Source: Shewanella sp. MBTL60-112-B2 (lineage in GTDB: Bacteria; Pseudomonadota; Gammaproteobacteria; Enterobacterales; Shewanellaceae). From it: DNA of 64,000 nucleotides. Where the stretch lies: NCBI RefSeq assembly GCF_019655055.1, contig NZ_BPFA01000021.1:19002-83001 (forward strand). Reading direction: 5' to 3'. A program made the translations under genes and the position numbers. Below, piece by piece: positions 1 to 9,162 of this stretch (within the stretch, counting starts at the first letter, position 1; every line of letters starts with the position of its first letter). Under the pieces are notes generated by a model. That model had not been told where the DNA came from, made no database searches, and worked only from the letters and a program-made list of their open reading frames with translations.

Positions 1-515
1 TAGCAGTATTCTTCGCTATCGTTGCGGTAATTATCGATCAGCAATTATTTGCACCTGTGATTCAGTGGGCACTAAGCTACGAAGGTAACACTCAGTTAGT
101 TATTTTCTACATTGCTAACGGTCTGCTTTCAATGGTCAGTGATAACGTATTCGTAGGTACGGTTTACATTAACGAAGTGAAATCTGCGCTGCTTAATGGC
201 CAAATCACTCGCGATCAGTTCGACCTTCTTGCTGTAGCAATCAACACTGGTACTAACCTACCTTCAGTTGCAACGCCAAATGGTCAGGCTGCGTTCCTAT
301 TCCTACTAACGTCAGCTATCGCTCCGCTTATTCGTCTTTCTTACGGAAGAATGGTGTGGATGGCACTGCCGTACACTATCGTACTGTCTATCGTAGGTGT
401 ACTTGCGATTCAGTTAGGTGCGCTAGAGCAGATGACTCAATACTTCTATGACAGCCAAATGTTAATCCATCACTCTGCTCAAGCAGCTGTAGATGGTGTA
501 GTATCATCACATTGA
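1..515 (+). CDS. nhaB: Na+/H+ antiporter NhaB, C-terminal part
   Basis: The gene enters from the left edge; its reading frame begins at base 3 and about 170 codons are visible. NhaB is an inner-membrane sodium/proton antiporter used for sodium and pH homeostasis. The visible part is strongly hydrophobic and contains the stretch [17 protein letters not shown] and the segment [20 protein letters not shown], both typical of the end of NhaB, followed by two more membrane segments and a short tail rich in His, Ala and Val. A strong terminator follows, and dsbB lies immediately downstream on the same strand. The start and first two thirds of the gene lie outside the window. Confidence 0.93.
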   Translation, partial: AVFFAIVAVIIDQQLFAPVIQWALSYEGNTQLVIFYIANGLLSMVSDNVFVGTVYINEVKSALLNGQITRDQFDLLAVAINTGTNLPSVATPNGQAAFLFLLTSAIAPLIRLSYGRMVWMALPYTIVLSIVGVLAIQLGALEQMTQYFYDSQMLIHHSAQAAVDGVVSSH

Positions 516-556
516 TCAGCATTATGTGAACTATTTAACAAATAGTTAGTCATATA

Positions 557-586
557 AAACGCCCTATTCAATAGGGCGTTTTTTTT
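557..586 (+). terminator. Rho-independent terminator after nhaB
   Basis: The arms AAAACGCCCTAT and ATAGGGCGTTTT enclose a two-base TC core, so the hairpin closes within the AT-rich ends of the arms; eight T follow. It lies 41 bases after the nhaB stop and directly before dsbB, so dsbB probably has its own start signals or depends on readthrough. Confidence 0.9.
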
Positions 587-608
587 ATTTGCAATGGAGA
601 CACTGTCG

Positions 609-1112
609 TTGAATGCACTAATTCGTTTTTCTCACTCTAGAGCCGCTTGGCTAACCCTGATGTTATCTGCGGTCGTACTTGAACTAGCGGCACTGTTTTT
701 CCAACACATCATGAAGTTAGATCCCTGTGTTATGTGTATCTACCAACGCGTTGCAGTATTCGGCTTAGTCTTTGCAGGCCTAATAGGCGTTATTGGATAT
801 CGTTCTCGTATAACAAGAGCCATTGGAGTGCTAGTGTGGGGCGTGAGTGCTGCTTGGGGGCTGAAGCTGGCAATTGAACTTGTCGATATGCAGATGAATC
901 CGTCTCCATTTGCAACCTGCTCTTACCTTCCTGAGTTTCCAAGTTGGCTGCAGCTGCATGAATGGCTTCCATCAATTTTCATGCCCACAGGCATGTGTAC
1001 TGATATTCCTTGGGAGTTTATGGGCGTCACCATGGGGCAATGGATGATTGTTGTGTTTAGTGGCTACTTACTTGCCTTACTTATATTCTTCATTCCGGCT
1101 TTGAAGAAATAA
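609..1112 (+). CDS. dsbB: Disulfide bond formation protein DsbB
   Basis: Inner-membrane quinone reductase that reoxidises periplasmic DsbA. Four membrane segments are visible. The first periplasmic loop has the CVMC pair and the second loop has PFATC and a later Cys in PTGMC. I chose the TTG at 609, which has a GGAG nine bases upstream. With this start the cysteines fall at residues 40, 43, 104 and 130, matching Escherichia coli DsbB (41, 44, 104, 130). The in-frame ATG at 594 lies just beyond the T-run of the preceding terminator without a ribosome binding site, and would add five residues. The product is 167 residues, normal for the family. Adjacency to nhaB is common in gammaproteobacteria. 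Confidence 0.93.
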   Translation: MNALIRFSHSRAAWLTLMLSAVVLELAALFFQHIMKLDPCVMCIYQRVAVFGLVFAGLIGVIGYRSRITRAIGVLVWGVSAAWGLKLAIELVDMQMNPSPFATCSYLPEFPSWLQLHEWLPSIFMPTGMCTDIPWEFMGVTMGQWMIVVFSGYLLALLIFFIPALKK

Positions 1113-1131
1113 TAGATAAAAATGACACATA

Positions 1132-1165
1132 CAAAAACGCCCTATTTGCTAGGGCGTTTTTATTT
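1132..1165. terminator. Rho-independent terminator, probably bidirectional
   Basis: AAAAACGCCCTA, a short loop and TAGGGCGTTTTT form a symmetric hairpin with A and T runs on either side. It sits between the convergent dsbB and ycgN genes and can end both transcripts. Confidence 0.88.
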
Positions 1166-1178
1166 GTTTCTAAACTAG

Positions 1179-1619
1179 TTATTCAACATCTTTCATTGGC
1201 CAAAGTACGATATGGTCTTCAATATCTCTTACTTTTGTTTCGCAGGTAACTTTACCTGCGACTGACATTCCCGCCAATATCATAGCCTCTTTTGACCCCG
1301 TTCTTAGAGGGTGCCAACTTGGTAACTCTCGCCCTTGAAACAGACGGCGGTAGGCACAGCTATCAGGCAGCCAGTTAAGTGACTCAACGTTATCTACGGT
1401 CACCTTAGTGCAACTTGGAACGAAATTAAAGCGCTGCTCATAGCTCTTGCAATGGCCAGCTTTGTTATCGAGTAATTGACACGCTGCATTCGTGTAATAG
1501 AGTTCTTCGGTTTCATCGTCGATAAGCTTATTTAAACAACACTTACCACAACCATCACATAATGATTCCCACTCTTCAGTGCTCATCTGTGCTAAGGTTT
1601 TTTCATCCCAAAATGCCAT
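1179..1619 (-). CDS. ycgN: YcgN family cysteine-cluster protein (UPF0260)
   Basis: Conserved protein of unknown function from the YkgJ/YcgN cysteine-cluster group, thought to bind a zinc or iron ion. The cluster CDGCGKCC is near residues 21-28, and further conserved cysteines appear in NAACQLL, GHCKSY, VPSCTK and DSCAYR. The segment [15 protein letters not shown] is typical of YcgN. I chose the ATG at 1619, which is preceded by a GAG six bases upstream; a GTG at 1634 would add five residues. The product is 146 residues with no signal peptide, so it is expected in the cytoplasm. It shares the neighbourhood with ycgL and minCDE, as in many gammaproteobacteria. Confidence 0.9.
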   Translation of the reverse strand: MAFWDEKTLAQMSTEEWESLCDGCGKCCLNKLIDDETEELYYTNAACQLLDNKAGHCKSYEQRFNFVPSCTKVTVDNVESLNWLPDSCAYRRLFQGRELPSWHPLRTGSKEAMILAGMSVAGKVTCETKVRDIEDHIVLWPMKDVE

Positions 1620-1946
1620 GCTTAACTCATTCACTCATATAAACCGATTAGCCCAGTATTATACAACGTGGCAGCCCCTATACGCACTAAGCTTGACACC
1701 TTAAAGCTGTATCTAATCTTAATCTGTGACATTAGCGTTCAAAATAGCAACATAAAAGTTAAAGTGAACTCACCGTGATAAGAGTGATATTTAGCAGCTT
1801 CCATATCACTTACGAGGCATAAACGCTAAGATTTAAACGACTAATACCAATCAGTATAAGAATTTAGCTACAGCGGGGGAAAAAATAGCGACTCTAGGCC
1901 GCTATTTATCGAGTTAACTCGTTAAGATTTGCACTTGCTATTAGCC
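1620..1946. other. Gene-free spacer between ycgN and the transglycosylase gene
   Basis: No coding region is supported here. It should hold the ycgN promoter on the minus strand and the 3' end of the transglycosylase transcript. It contains an 8-base perfect inverted repeat (AGTGATAT at 1783-1790 and ATATCACT at 1803-1810). Around 1843-1859 is the sequence TAATACCAATCAGTATA, which I believe recurs in intergenic DNA of Shewanella, but I cannot confirm this here. Confidence 0.6.
1881..1907 (-). terminator. Terminator of the transglycosylase gene
   Basis: On the minus strand the arms AAATAGCG and CGCTATTT enclose a nine-base loop and are followed by a run of T. It lies 40 bases past the stop codon of the gene at 1947-2939. 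Confidence 0.8.
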
Positions 1947-2939
1947 TTAGATAATTGGCGGGTATTTAATTCTTTCGGAAAGGTAAGCTACGGAGATAGC
2001 AAAGTAGTCAGAATCACTCCATTGCAACAGGCCGCGGTAATTATCATAAATAAGATAGCTTCGCCCTGTTATACCGTCAGGCATCACCATAGATATCTGC
2101 ATATCTTCTCGTTTAGGTAAGTCGCTGCCATCAAAACGCCTAACGCCTAGAGCTTGCCACTCGTTGAAGCTTTTCTTAATACTTAAATCCGCAAGGGAAG
2201 ATTCAAACTCTAGTGGCACCTTAACTTGCCTGCCCCAGGTTTCCGATGCTTTCCAGCCAGCCTGCTGCAGGTAATAAGCCGCAGATGCAAAAACATCACT
2301 GTTATTGCTCCAAATGTCTTTGAGACCATCACCATCACCGTCTTGAGCGTAAGCGACATAGACACTAGGTAAAAACTGAGGCAGCCCCATTAAGCCTGTT
2401 GAAGTGGCTTTAAGCTCTGAAAAAGCGAGATCCCCTTGCTCTATTATCTTTAGAGCTGCAAAGAATTCTTTGCGGAAATGTGCTTCACGCCCGCCCTCAT
2501 AAGCAAGCGAGGCAGTGACAGATAATACTGGGTAGCCACTCGCATCTTGGCCAAGATTGGACTCTATGCCCAAAAGCGCCACGATAAATCGTGGCTGAAC
2601 GCCATAACGTTCGCCAATTTTTTCAAGCTCGGTGTAGTGTTGCTTGTAAAATGCTCTTGCTAAATCAACCTTTGTTTGAGGTACAACTTGTGGAAGATAT
2701 GTCTCAAGGGTGACCGGAGCTTCAGTCGTCTCTTTATTGGCAACTAGCGCCTTTTTAAACATCTTTATTTTAGGGAAAACATCATCAATCGTTTGCTGAC
2801 TGAAACCTTTATCTATCGCATCTTGCTTAAGCTCTGCAACATAGTCACTGAATGTTGCTTGATTCTCAGTATCCGCCATCGCCGACGATAAAAAACTCAA
2901 CGAGCACGCTAAAGCCAGAATCTGTTTCCCTAAAACCAT
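1947..2939 (-). CDS. Lytic murein transglycosylase, MltB family
   Basis: Exported enzyme that cleaves the glycan strands of peptidoglycan with formation of 1,6-anhydromuramic ends. An N-terminal signal peptide (about residues 1-22, ending SSAMA) is present; I see no convincing lipobox, so the protein is more likely soluble periplasmic than a lipoprotein. The catalytic Glu is probably E126 in ALLGIESNLG, and GLMGLPQFLPSV matches the family GxxGxxQFLPS signature of the MltB group (glycoside hydrolase family 103). A possible calcium-binding acidic loop, DGDGDGLKD, follows. At 330 residues the length is normal. The start ATG has AGGGGA upstream. The C-terminal KYPPII is an odd, short ending but not a sign of truncation. 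Confidence 0.9.
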   Translation of the reverse strand: MVLGKQILALACSLSFLSSAMADTENQATFSDYVAELKQDAIDKGFSQQTIDDVFPKIKMFKKALVANKETTEAPVTLETYLPQVVPQTKVDLARAFYKQHYTELEKIGERYGVQPRFIVALLGIESNLGQDASGYPVLSVTASLAYEGGREAHFRKEFFAALKIIEQGDLAFSELKATSTGLMGLPQFLPSVYVAYAQDGDGDGLKDIWSNNSDVFASAAYYLQQAGWKASETWGRQVKVPLEFESSLADLSIKKSFNEWQALGVRRFDGSDLPKREDMQISMVMPDGITGRSYLIYDNYRGLLQWSDSDYFAISVAYLSERIKYPPII

Positions 2940-2979
2940 AAATCCCCTTTTTTAGAACTTTGTGGTTTTAATCGCAGAC

Positions 2980-3261
2980 TTAATCTGGATTAAAACCGAT
3001 CTCTTTTTTATGTTGTTCAAGTAAATTAACAACAGGAGGCGGTAGCTGTAAATAAAATCCTTTTTCTTTTAGCTCAGATCTCACCTTTTTAATATCGGCA
3101 AAACCCAAATGGTCTCGCTTTTCAATCGGCAACATCATCACTAATTGTGGCTCACCAAACATGGCCATTAATGCTTCTGGGACGCGTTCAAAATCGTTGC
3201 GTTTTTCGACGAAAAGGTAACTTTCAGCCTTTCTTAGGCTTTTATATACTGCACAGATCAT
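2980..3261 (-). CDS. ycgL: YcgL domain protein
   Basis: Small conserved protein of unknown biochemical function found next to minC and rnd in gammaproteobacteria. The motifs AVYKSLRK, YLFVEKRNDF and the C-terminal FYLQLPPPVVNLLEQH match YcgL. I chose the ATG at 3261 (MICAVYKS), which has a GAG six bases upstream; an upstream TTG would add nine residues that are not conserved. The product is 93 residues, cytoplasmic. It is divergent from minC and the two share the 120-base region between them for promoters. Confidence 0.9.
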   Translation of the reverse strand: MICAVYKSLRKAESYLFVEKRNDFERVPEALMAMFGEPQLVMMLPIEKRDHLGFADIKKVRSELKEKGFYLQLPPPVVNLLEQHKKEIGFNPD

Positions 3262-3381
3262 ATACGACTCAATTTCCAAACTATTCAACTTGCCAGCTAA
3301 GGGAGCACACTATACCATGGTCCGTTAGGAATATAATGGATATCGGCCCAGCGCTGAACTTTTCTAGAGAGCAATACAGGA

Positions 3382-4047
3382 ATGCAAACACCTAGCCTCG
3401 AATTAAAAGGCTCTTCTTTTACTCTTTCTGTACTGCATATCAACAGTGATGATATGGCAGTTATTGCGGCAGAGTTGGATGCAAAACTCGCTATTGCGCC
3501 ACAGTTTTTTATTGGTGCACCTTTGGTGCTTAACCTAAGTGCTATTCAAACGCGTCATTTTGACATACTCGGCTTAAAAGAGATATTAACCAGCCGCCAA
3601 TTGATTGTCGTTGGGATCACAAGCGCATCTGCCGAACTGACTAAGCAAGCGAAGTCTATCGGTCTCGCTACGGTTAAGTCAGGGAAAGAATCCAGCTCAC
3701 AGCCCCAGTTGCCTAAAACAACCAAAATCGTCAAACAGAACGTACGTTCTGGGCAACAGATCTATGCAAAAAATGCCGATCTGATTGTTATCGGTGCGGT
3801 CGGTAATGGAGCAGAAGTCATCGCTGATGGCAGTATCCATATATACGGTACATTACGTGGTAAGGCCATGGCTGGCGCCTCTGGCGACAGGCACGCAGTT
3901 ATCATGGTAAAGAAACTTGAAGCAGAACTAGTATCGATTGCAGGTCAATACTGGTTAACTGAGAACCTTCAGCAAAACGGAGCCGCATCTAGCGGTTGTA
4001 TTCGTCTAGAAGGCGAGTCGCTTACGGTTGAATCATTGCCTCTTTAA
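3382..4047 (+). CDS. minC: Septum site-determining protein MinC
   Basis: Inhibitor of FtsZ polymerisation that, with MinD and MinE, keeps the division septum away from the poles. The N-terminal domain (about 1-105) begins [16 protein letters not shown] linker leads to the C-terminal beta-helical domain, marked by [35 protein letters not shown] and GRALAGASGD-like residues (here [13 protein letters not shown]), which bind MinD. The 221-residue length is normal. It is the first gene of minCDE, with 30 bases before minD. Confidence 0.97.
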   Translation: MQTPSLELKGSSFTLSVLHINSDDMAVIAAELDAKLAIAPQFFIGAPLVLNLSAIQTRHFDILGLKEILTSRQLIVVGITSASAELTKQAKSIGLATVKSGKESSSQPQLPKTTKIVKQNVRSGQQIYAKNADLIVIGAVGNGAEVIADGSIHIYGTLRGKAMAGASGDRHAVIMVKKLEAELVSIAGQYWLTENLQQNGAASSGCIRLEGESLTVESLPL

Positions 4048-4077
4048 ATAGAGTGAAAATAGAAAGGATTATTACAA

Positions 4078-4887
4078 ATGGCACAAATTATTGTTGTCAC
4101 ATCGGGTAAAGGTGGCGTGGGTAAAACCACTTCAAGTGCTGCAATTGCCACAGGTCTTGCAATGAAAGGCCATAAAACAGTTGTTATCGATTTTGATATT
4201 GGTCTACGTAACCTAGATTTAATCATGGGCTGTGAACGCCGTGTAGTCTATGACTTTGTTAACGTCATTAATGGCGAAGCGAATCTTAATCAAGCTTTGA
4301 TTAAAGATAAGCGTTGCGCCAAACTTTTCGTCTTACCTGCTTCCCAGACTCGTGATAAAGATGCCTTAACTAAAGAAGGCGTGGGTAAGGTTCTTGAAGA
4401 TTTAGCCAAAGATTTTGAGTACATTATTTGTGACTCACCAGCGGGTATCGAAACCGGTGCTATGATGGCGCTGTACTTTGCTGATACAGCGATTGTAACG
4501 ACCAACCCAGAAGTCAGCTCTGTTCGCGACTCAGACCGAATTCTTGGTATGTTACAGAGTAAATCTAAGCGTGCAGAAGAAGGATTAGAGCCAGTCAAAG
4601 AGTATTTGCTATTGACTCGTTACTCTCCTGCTCGCGTAACAACAGGCGAAATGCTAAGTGTTCAAGATGTTGAAGAGATCTTAGCGATTCCATTACTGGG
4701 AGTGATCCCGGAATCACAAGCCGTATTAAAAGCCTCTAACTCTGGTGTACCTGTCATTATCGATCAAGAAAGCGATGCAGGTATGGCCTACAGCGATGCT
4801 GTAGAAAGGTTATTAGGTGAAGAACTGCCTTTCCGATTTCTTACGGAAGAGAAGAAAGGTTTCTTAAAACGAATTTTTGGTAGCTAA
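4078..4887 (+). CDS. minD: Septum site-determining ATPase MinD
   Basis: ParA/Mrp-type ATPase that recruits MinC to the membrane and oscillates with MinE. The deviant Walker A motif GKGGVGKTT lies at residues 10-18, the switch region is around DFDIGLRNLD, and DSPAGIETGA is the Walker B region. The amphipathic C-terminal membrane-targeting helix EEKKGFLKRIFGS is intact. The length of 269 residues is typical. A good AAGGA site precedes the ATG, and minE follows after three bases, indicating coupled translation. Confidence 0.98.
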   Translation: MAQIIVVTSGKGGVGKTTSSAAIATGLAMKGHKTVVIDFDIGLRNLDLIMGCERRVVYDFVNVINGEANLNQALIKDKRCAKLFVLPASQTRDKDALTKEGVGKVLEDLAKDFEYIICDSPAGIETGAMMALYFADTAIVTTNPEVSSVRDSDRILGMLQSKSKRAEEGLEPVKEYLLLTRYSPARVTTGEMLSVQDVEEILAIPLLGVIPESQAVLKASNSGVPVIIDQESDAGMAYSDAVERLLGEELPFRFLTEEKKGFLKRIFGS

Positions 4888-4890
4888 CTT

Positions 4891-5151
4891 ATGTCTCTTC
4901 TTGATTATTTTAAAACGAAAAAGGAACCAAGCACTGCGGTCACAGCGAAAGAACGACTGCAAATTATCGTGGCTCATCAGCGAGGAGAACGCGAAGCACC
5001 AGATTACTTCCCGCAAATGAAGCAAGAGATCATCGAGGTGATCCGTAAGTATGTCCAAGTTGGCCCAGACCAAGTCTCGGTTCAACTTGAGCAGACCGAC
5101 GATCACTTTTCAGTGCTTGAGCTTAACGTGACACTGCCTGAAAAAGCTTAG
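4891..5151 (+). CDS. minE: Cell division topological specificity factor MinE
   Basis: Stimulates the MinD ATPase and drives pole-to-pole oscillation. The N-terminal amphipathic membrane helix ([11 protein letters not shown]) and the anti-MinCD segment [17 protein letters not shown] are both present, followed by the dimerisation domain ending in [11 protein letters not shown]. The 86-residue length is normal. It is the last gene of minCDE and is followed 25 bases later by a strong terminator. Confidence 0.97.
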   Translation: MSLLDYFKTKKEPSTAVTAKERLQIIVAHQRGEREAPDYFPQMKQEIIEVIRKYVQVGPDQVSVQLEQTDDHFSVLELNVTLPEKA

Positions 5152-5176
5152 ATCTAAGCATTTAAAGAAGAACAAT

Positions 5177-5204
5177 AAAAAGCCCGCTATTTGCGGGCTT
5201 TTTC
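5177..5204. terminator. Terminator between minE and rnd
   Basis: AAAAAGCCCGC, four bases of loop and GCGGGCTTTTT form a strong symmetric hairpin with T tails on both strands, fitting two convergent genes. Confidence 0.9.
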
Positions 5205-5220
5205 GTAATACGAACTGGTA

Positions 5221-6330
5221 TTATAGCTTCAATGCAGATAAAGACTCAGCAACAATCGCTTCTCGCCAGCCAGTTAGAATAAGTGGTTTATCCCCTTTCT
5301 TCGCATCCCAAATCCACTGTAAGTATTCATGTATATACTTTTTAGAGCCTAATAACTCTAACGGAATACTCTTAGCCTCTGCTTGCTCTGTAATGCAGTT
5401 TTTAATGCTCTTAAATGCATTTTTATAACCCGTTTTAAGTGCGATAACATCTAACGGCTTAGGCGGGTTATCATAGCTGACACTCGTTATGATTTTAACG
5501 ATCTCTTTGCCATGAATGCGCTTTTCCTGCTCAGTGAGTTCTGACATTTTAAACAGGTCATTCGTCGACTTAGGTTGCTTCTTAGCTAACGCTATCAGGG
5601 CGTGATCTTTAACAACAAAGCCCAAAGCGAGATCTTTTTGTAATGCACGTTTAAGACGCCACTGAGATAAATCCCTTAATACTGCCAATTGATTGGAAGA
5701 TAGCTGAAAGGCATTTTTCACTTTTAGATACGCAGTCTCTGGATCTGGAGTATCTAAACGTCCTTGAGTCATACGAACGCCTTCTTCATAGACCCAATCG
5801 AGTCTGCCCTGCTCTTCTAATAACTTAACCAATTGCGGGTAAAGTTTATAAAGATAATAAACATCATTTGCAGCGTAATTGAGCTGTGCCTCTGTCAAAG
5901 GTCTTTTAAGCCAGTCGGTACGAGACTCACCTTTATCTAAACTGACTTCCAGAGTTTGCTCTACAAGTTTGGCATAACCTAGACCATGCCCCATTCCCGC
6001 AAGGCCGGCCGCTATTTGGCTGTCGAATAGATTAGCAGGCTGACATTGACCATAGCGTGCAAACACTTCTAAGTCTTCACTACATGAATGCAGTAACTTA
6101 ACACTGTTTTCTTTCTTTAATAATTGCCAAAATAAATCTAGGTTACTCACCGCTAATGGATCAATTAATGCTAGCGTCTTACCGTCATAGGCTTGAATAA
6201 GGCCCAATCTTGCATAATAGGTACGAGTACGAACAAATTCTGTGTCTAGCACCAATAAATCAGCATCTTGGTATTGCTCTACAAGGGCCGCTAAACTGGC
6301 ATCATCTTCAATATATTGAAACGCTAACAA
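5221..6330 (-). CDS. rnd: Ribonuclease D
   Basis: 3'-to-5' exoribonuclease that trims tRNA precursors and other stable RNAs. The DEDD nuclease domain is complete: D29 and E31 in LVLDTEFVRTRTYY, the second Asp in HSCSEDLEVF and the YAANDVYYL motif III with Tyr and Asp. A first HRDC domain follows (about 210-290, SSNQLAVLRDLSQWR) and a more diverged second one ends the protein. The length of 369 residues fits. The start is a TTG; it has GGAG nine bases upstream, and an upstream ATG is in another frame and closed by a stop. Transcribed toward minE. Confidence 0.94.
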   Translation of the reverse strand: MLAFQYIEDDASLAALVEQYQDADLLVLDTEFVRTRTYYARLGLIQAYDGKTLALIDPLAVSNLDLFWQLLKKENSVKLLHSCSEDLEVFARYGQCQPANLFDSQIAAGLAGMGHGLGYAKLVEQTLEVSLDKGESRTDWLKRPLTEAQLNYAANDVYYLYKLYPQLVKLLEEQGRLDWVYEEGVRMTQGRLDTPDPETAYLKVKNAFQLSSNQLAVLRDLSQWRLKRALQKDLALGFVVKDHALIALAKKQPKSTNDLFKMSELTEQEKRIHGKEIVKIITSVSYDNPPKPLDVIALKTGYKNAFKSIKNCITEQAEAKSIPLELLGSKKYIHEYLQWIWDAKKGDKPLILTGWREAIVAESLSALKL

Positions 6331-6353
6331 AGTTGTCTACTCCATAAATATGC

Positions 6354-6375
6354 AAAAGCCGGCTATTGCCGGCTT
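6354..6375 (-). terminator. Probable terminator of fadD
   Basis: AAAGCCGGC, a four-base loop and GCCGGCTTT form a tight stem in the 94 bases between fadD and rnd. The T run after it on the minus strand is short, so termination may be partial. Confidence 0.6.
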
Positions 6376-6424
6376 TAGTGTATCAAAAGTGGCAATCACC
6401 ACTTAATGACTGACGAGGTTAGTC

Positions 6425-8092
6425 TTACTTAACCTCATCTCTCAATTCCCTACGCAGGATCTTACCTACGTTGGTTTTAGGCAGTTCATCTCTAAATTCT
6501 ACCAGCTTAGGGATCTTATAGCCCGTCAAATGCACGCGACAATGCTTGATTACATCCTCTTTGGTTAAAGATTTATCGTTTGCGACCACAAACACCTTAA
6601 CCAATTCCCCTGAAACCTCATGTGGCACGCCCACTGCAGCAACTTCTAGCACCTTAGAGTGCAGTGCTACCACTTCTTCAACTTCATTCGGGAATACATT
6701 AAATCCAGAAACTAAGATCATGTCCTTCTTACGGTCAACAATGAAGAAGTAGCCTTTTTCATCCATATAACCGATATCACCAGTAGCCAAGTAACCTTGT
6801 AGGTCGATGACATTACTGGTTTCTTCTGGACGCTGCCAATATCCCACCATCACCTGTGGACCTTTAGCAAAAAGCTCACCAATCTCACCTTGCGCTAACA
6901 CTTTACCGTCATCGTCACGAACTTGAATATCAGTATTGGCAACAGGGAAACCAATAGAGCCATTGTAGCCATCAAGGTTATATGGACAACAGGTAACCAG
7001 TGGCGCAGCTTCTGTTAAGCCATAACCTTCAAGCAGACGGGTTTTAGTTAACCCCTGCCATTTGTCGGCAACTGCGCGTTGTACCGCCATGCCGCCACCA
7101 ATGGATAGCTTAAGCTCTGTGAAATTAAGCTTAGCGAAGTCTTCATTGTTCACCAAGGCATTGAACAGGGTATTCACGCCCGTTAACACGGTAAACGGAT
7201 GCTTAGATAACTCTCCGATGAAGGCAGGCAGATCACGCGGATTAGTGATAAGTAAGTTATTTGCGCCTTTATGGATAAATAGCAAGCAGTTAACTGTTAA
7301 TGCAAAAATATGATACAGGGGTAATGCCGTTACTACGAACTCTTTACCGTCATCTAGCATAGGGCCGTAGGCTGCATCTGCTTGTAAAAGGTTACTGACA
7401 ACATTGCCGTGGCTAAGCATAGCGCCTTTCGATACACCCGTTGTTCCACCAGTGTATTGTAAGAAGGCCAAGTCATCTTTTTTAACGGTCGGCTTAACAT
7501 ACTGCAAACGGCGACCTTTAAATAGCGCCTTACGCATTGAGATAGCCTGTGGCAAATGATACTTAGGTACCATTTTCTTGATGTACTTAACGACAAAGTT
7601 AACTAGGGTGCGTTTTGGAGCACTAAGTAAATCGCCAAGTCCAGTCAAAATAACACTTTCGACCGGAGTTTCGGCAACCACTTTCTCTAAGGTGTGAGCA
7701 AAATTAGAAACGACAACAATCGCTTTCGCGCCTGAATCGGTCAATTGATGCTTAAGTTCACGCGGGGTATACAATGGATTGACGTTAACAACCACCATAC
7801 CCGCTCGTAAAATACCAAATAGAGCAATTGGATATTGAAGTAGATTCGGCATCATAATGGCGACACGATCACCTTTATTCAACTTCAAATCATTTTGCAG
7901 ATAAGCCGCAAAAGCTCGGCTACGCTCTTCAAGTTTGCGGTAAGTTAAGGTTGCGCCCATATTCACGAACGCAGGTTGATCCGCATATTTATTAACCGAT
8001 GTTTCGAACAAATCGACAAGCGATGCATACTGTTCTACATCAATTTCAGAAGGCACATCATCTGGTAAATTATTAATCCAAAGTTGGTCCAC
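6425..8092 (-). CDS. fadD: Long-chain fatty acid-CoA ligase FadD
   Basis: Activates long-chain fatty acids to acyl-CoA via an acyl-adenylate, at the inner face of the membrane, feeding beta-oxidation and phospholipid synthesis. The AMP-binding P-loop [18 protein letters not shown], the [12 protein letters not shown] motif, the ATP/Mg motif [16 protein letters not shown] and the fatty-acid ligase signature [19 protein letters not shown] are all seen, with a C-terminal catalytic Lys in [13 protein letters not shown]. The length of 555 residues is normal. The start is GTG with AGGAG six bases upstream; there is a 186-base upstream gap that should carry the promoter. Confidence 0.96.
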   Translation of the reverse strand: MDQLWINNLPDDVPSEIDVEQYASLVDLFETSVNKYADQPAFVNMGATLTYRKLEERSRAFAAYLQNDLKLNKGDRVAIMMPNLLQYPIALFGILRAGMVVVNVNPLYTPRELKHQLTDSGAKAIVVVSNFAHTLEKVVAETPVESVILTGLGDLLSAPKRTLVNFVVKYIKKMVPKYHLPQAISMRKALFKGRRLQYVKPTVKKDDLAFLQYTGGTTGVSKGAMLSHGNVVSNLLQADAAYGPMLDDGKEFVVTALPLYHIFALTVNCLLFIHKGANNLLITNPRDLPAFIGELSKHPFTVLTGVNTLFNALVNNEDFAKLNFTELKLSIGGGMAVQRAVADKWQGLTKTRLLEGYGLTEAAPLVTCCPYNLDGYNGSIGFPVANTDIQVRDDDGKVLAQGEIGELFAKGPQVMVGYWQRPEETSNVIDLQGYLATGDIGYMDEKGYFFIVDRKKDMILVSGFNVFPNEVEEVVALHSKVLEVAAVGVPHEVSGELVKVFVVANDKSLTKEDVIKHCRVHLTGYKIPKLVEFRDELPKTNVGKILRRELRDEVK

Positions 8093-8278
8093 AAAAATCT
8101 CCTAATATCTCCAGCTGCGGTATAAATAACACCACAATGGTCGTTAGCAGCTTGCCAATGAGCAGGCTAACATACTGTCTATTCTTTATATTTATTGGAA
8201 ACGCCGATAAATCATACGGGCGTTTAAATTTTGATTATCATCACATAAATGAGACAAAAATCCTAGCCTCTTTTTTTC

Positions 8279-9154
8279 TTAGCCATTTAAGAAAGCCCTA
8301 ATGGCTTTTGACACCTGCTCAGCGCTCCCCATATGAAGGTGATGATCTCCCTCAATCGCTACACTCTGCAAGCGTTCAAACCAGCGATTCGCCATAGGGA
8401 TCGCCTCACGTAACTGAGGAAAACCTCGGCTACCTGAAATTAATAGTGTGTTGACTTTATGGGCTTGCATTAAGGCATCGACTTGAGAAAATGTCAGTCT
8501 TAAAGGGGAGTCTAATTTTAAGCGCGGATCACTGCGCCAGCATACCCCAGAATCGCAGATTTGCATATTGCGCTGGGTCAATAATTCGCACCATTGCAGC
8601 TCTAGTGCGGTTAATTTGTGCCGTGCGTGCACTGCGACGGCCATATCTCGGTAAATACTAGCGGGCTTATCTAATGAGGCGAGAAATCGGCGGTGGCCAC
8701 TAAAGCTATTGGCTAACCTTTTTTTGCTCTTAGTTTCATCTTCATAAAGCGGAGACAGCGCCTCAATTAAGATCAAATGCTCAACCCTATCAGCAAATGC
8801 TGCCGCATAAGCCGACGCAATAATTCCACCGAGTGAGTGGCCTAATATTGCCACTGGCGCTTGATGCTTGGGTAATCTTTCGAGTAATGCATCGAGATCG
8901 TACAAATAATCAATCCAATGCAAAGGATAAGCGCCTGGGCGATGCTCTGAACCACCGTGCCCAGGCCAATCAATAGCGAGAATTTGAAAATCGGTTAAAT
9001 ATTCACTCAAGGGCTGAAAGCTATTGGCGTTATCTAACCAGCCATGCAGCGCTAATATCAGTGGTTTATCCGCACTCCCCCATAGCCGTCCGGCTAATTT
9101 AATATGGGGTAACTGGATACTAACTTCATCTCCAAACTCGCGTACTAAGTTCAT
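8279..9154 (-). CDS. Alpha/beta-hydrolase fold protein
   Basis: Cytoplasmic serine hydrolase of unknown substrate. The fold signatures are an oxyanion-loop HGWLDNANSF (residues 37-46), a nucleophile elbow GHSLGG with S107, and a late His in EGDHHLHMG (about 271-274). PGHGGSEHRPGAYPLHW is typical of the epoxide hydrolase/meta-cleavage hydrolase-like group, often called MhpC-like. No signal peptide is present. It lies upstream of fadD on the same strand and eight bases after an exported methyltransferase-like gene, so these may be cotranscribed, but no pathway can be named from this. Confidence 0.85.
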   Translation of the reverse strand: MNLVREFGDEVSIQLPHIKLAGRLWGSADKPLILALHGWLDNANSFQPLSEYLTDFQILAIDWPGHGGSEHRPGAYPLHWIDYLYDLDALLERLPKHQAPVAILGHSLGGIIASAYAAAFADRVEHLILIEALSPLYEDETKSKKRLANSFSGHRRFLASLDKPASIYRDMAVAVHARHKLTALELQWCELLTQRNMQICDSGVCWRSDPRLKLDSPLRLTFSQVDALMQAHKVNTLLISGSRGFPQLREAIPMANRWFERLQSVAIEGDHHLHMGSAEQVSKAIRAFLNG

Positions 9155-9162
9155 CTATAGTC

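Noticed and set aside
1929..2120. Plus-strand frame of 63 codons
   Set aside because: Antisense to the conserved end of the transglycosylase gene.
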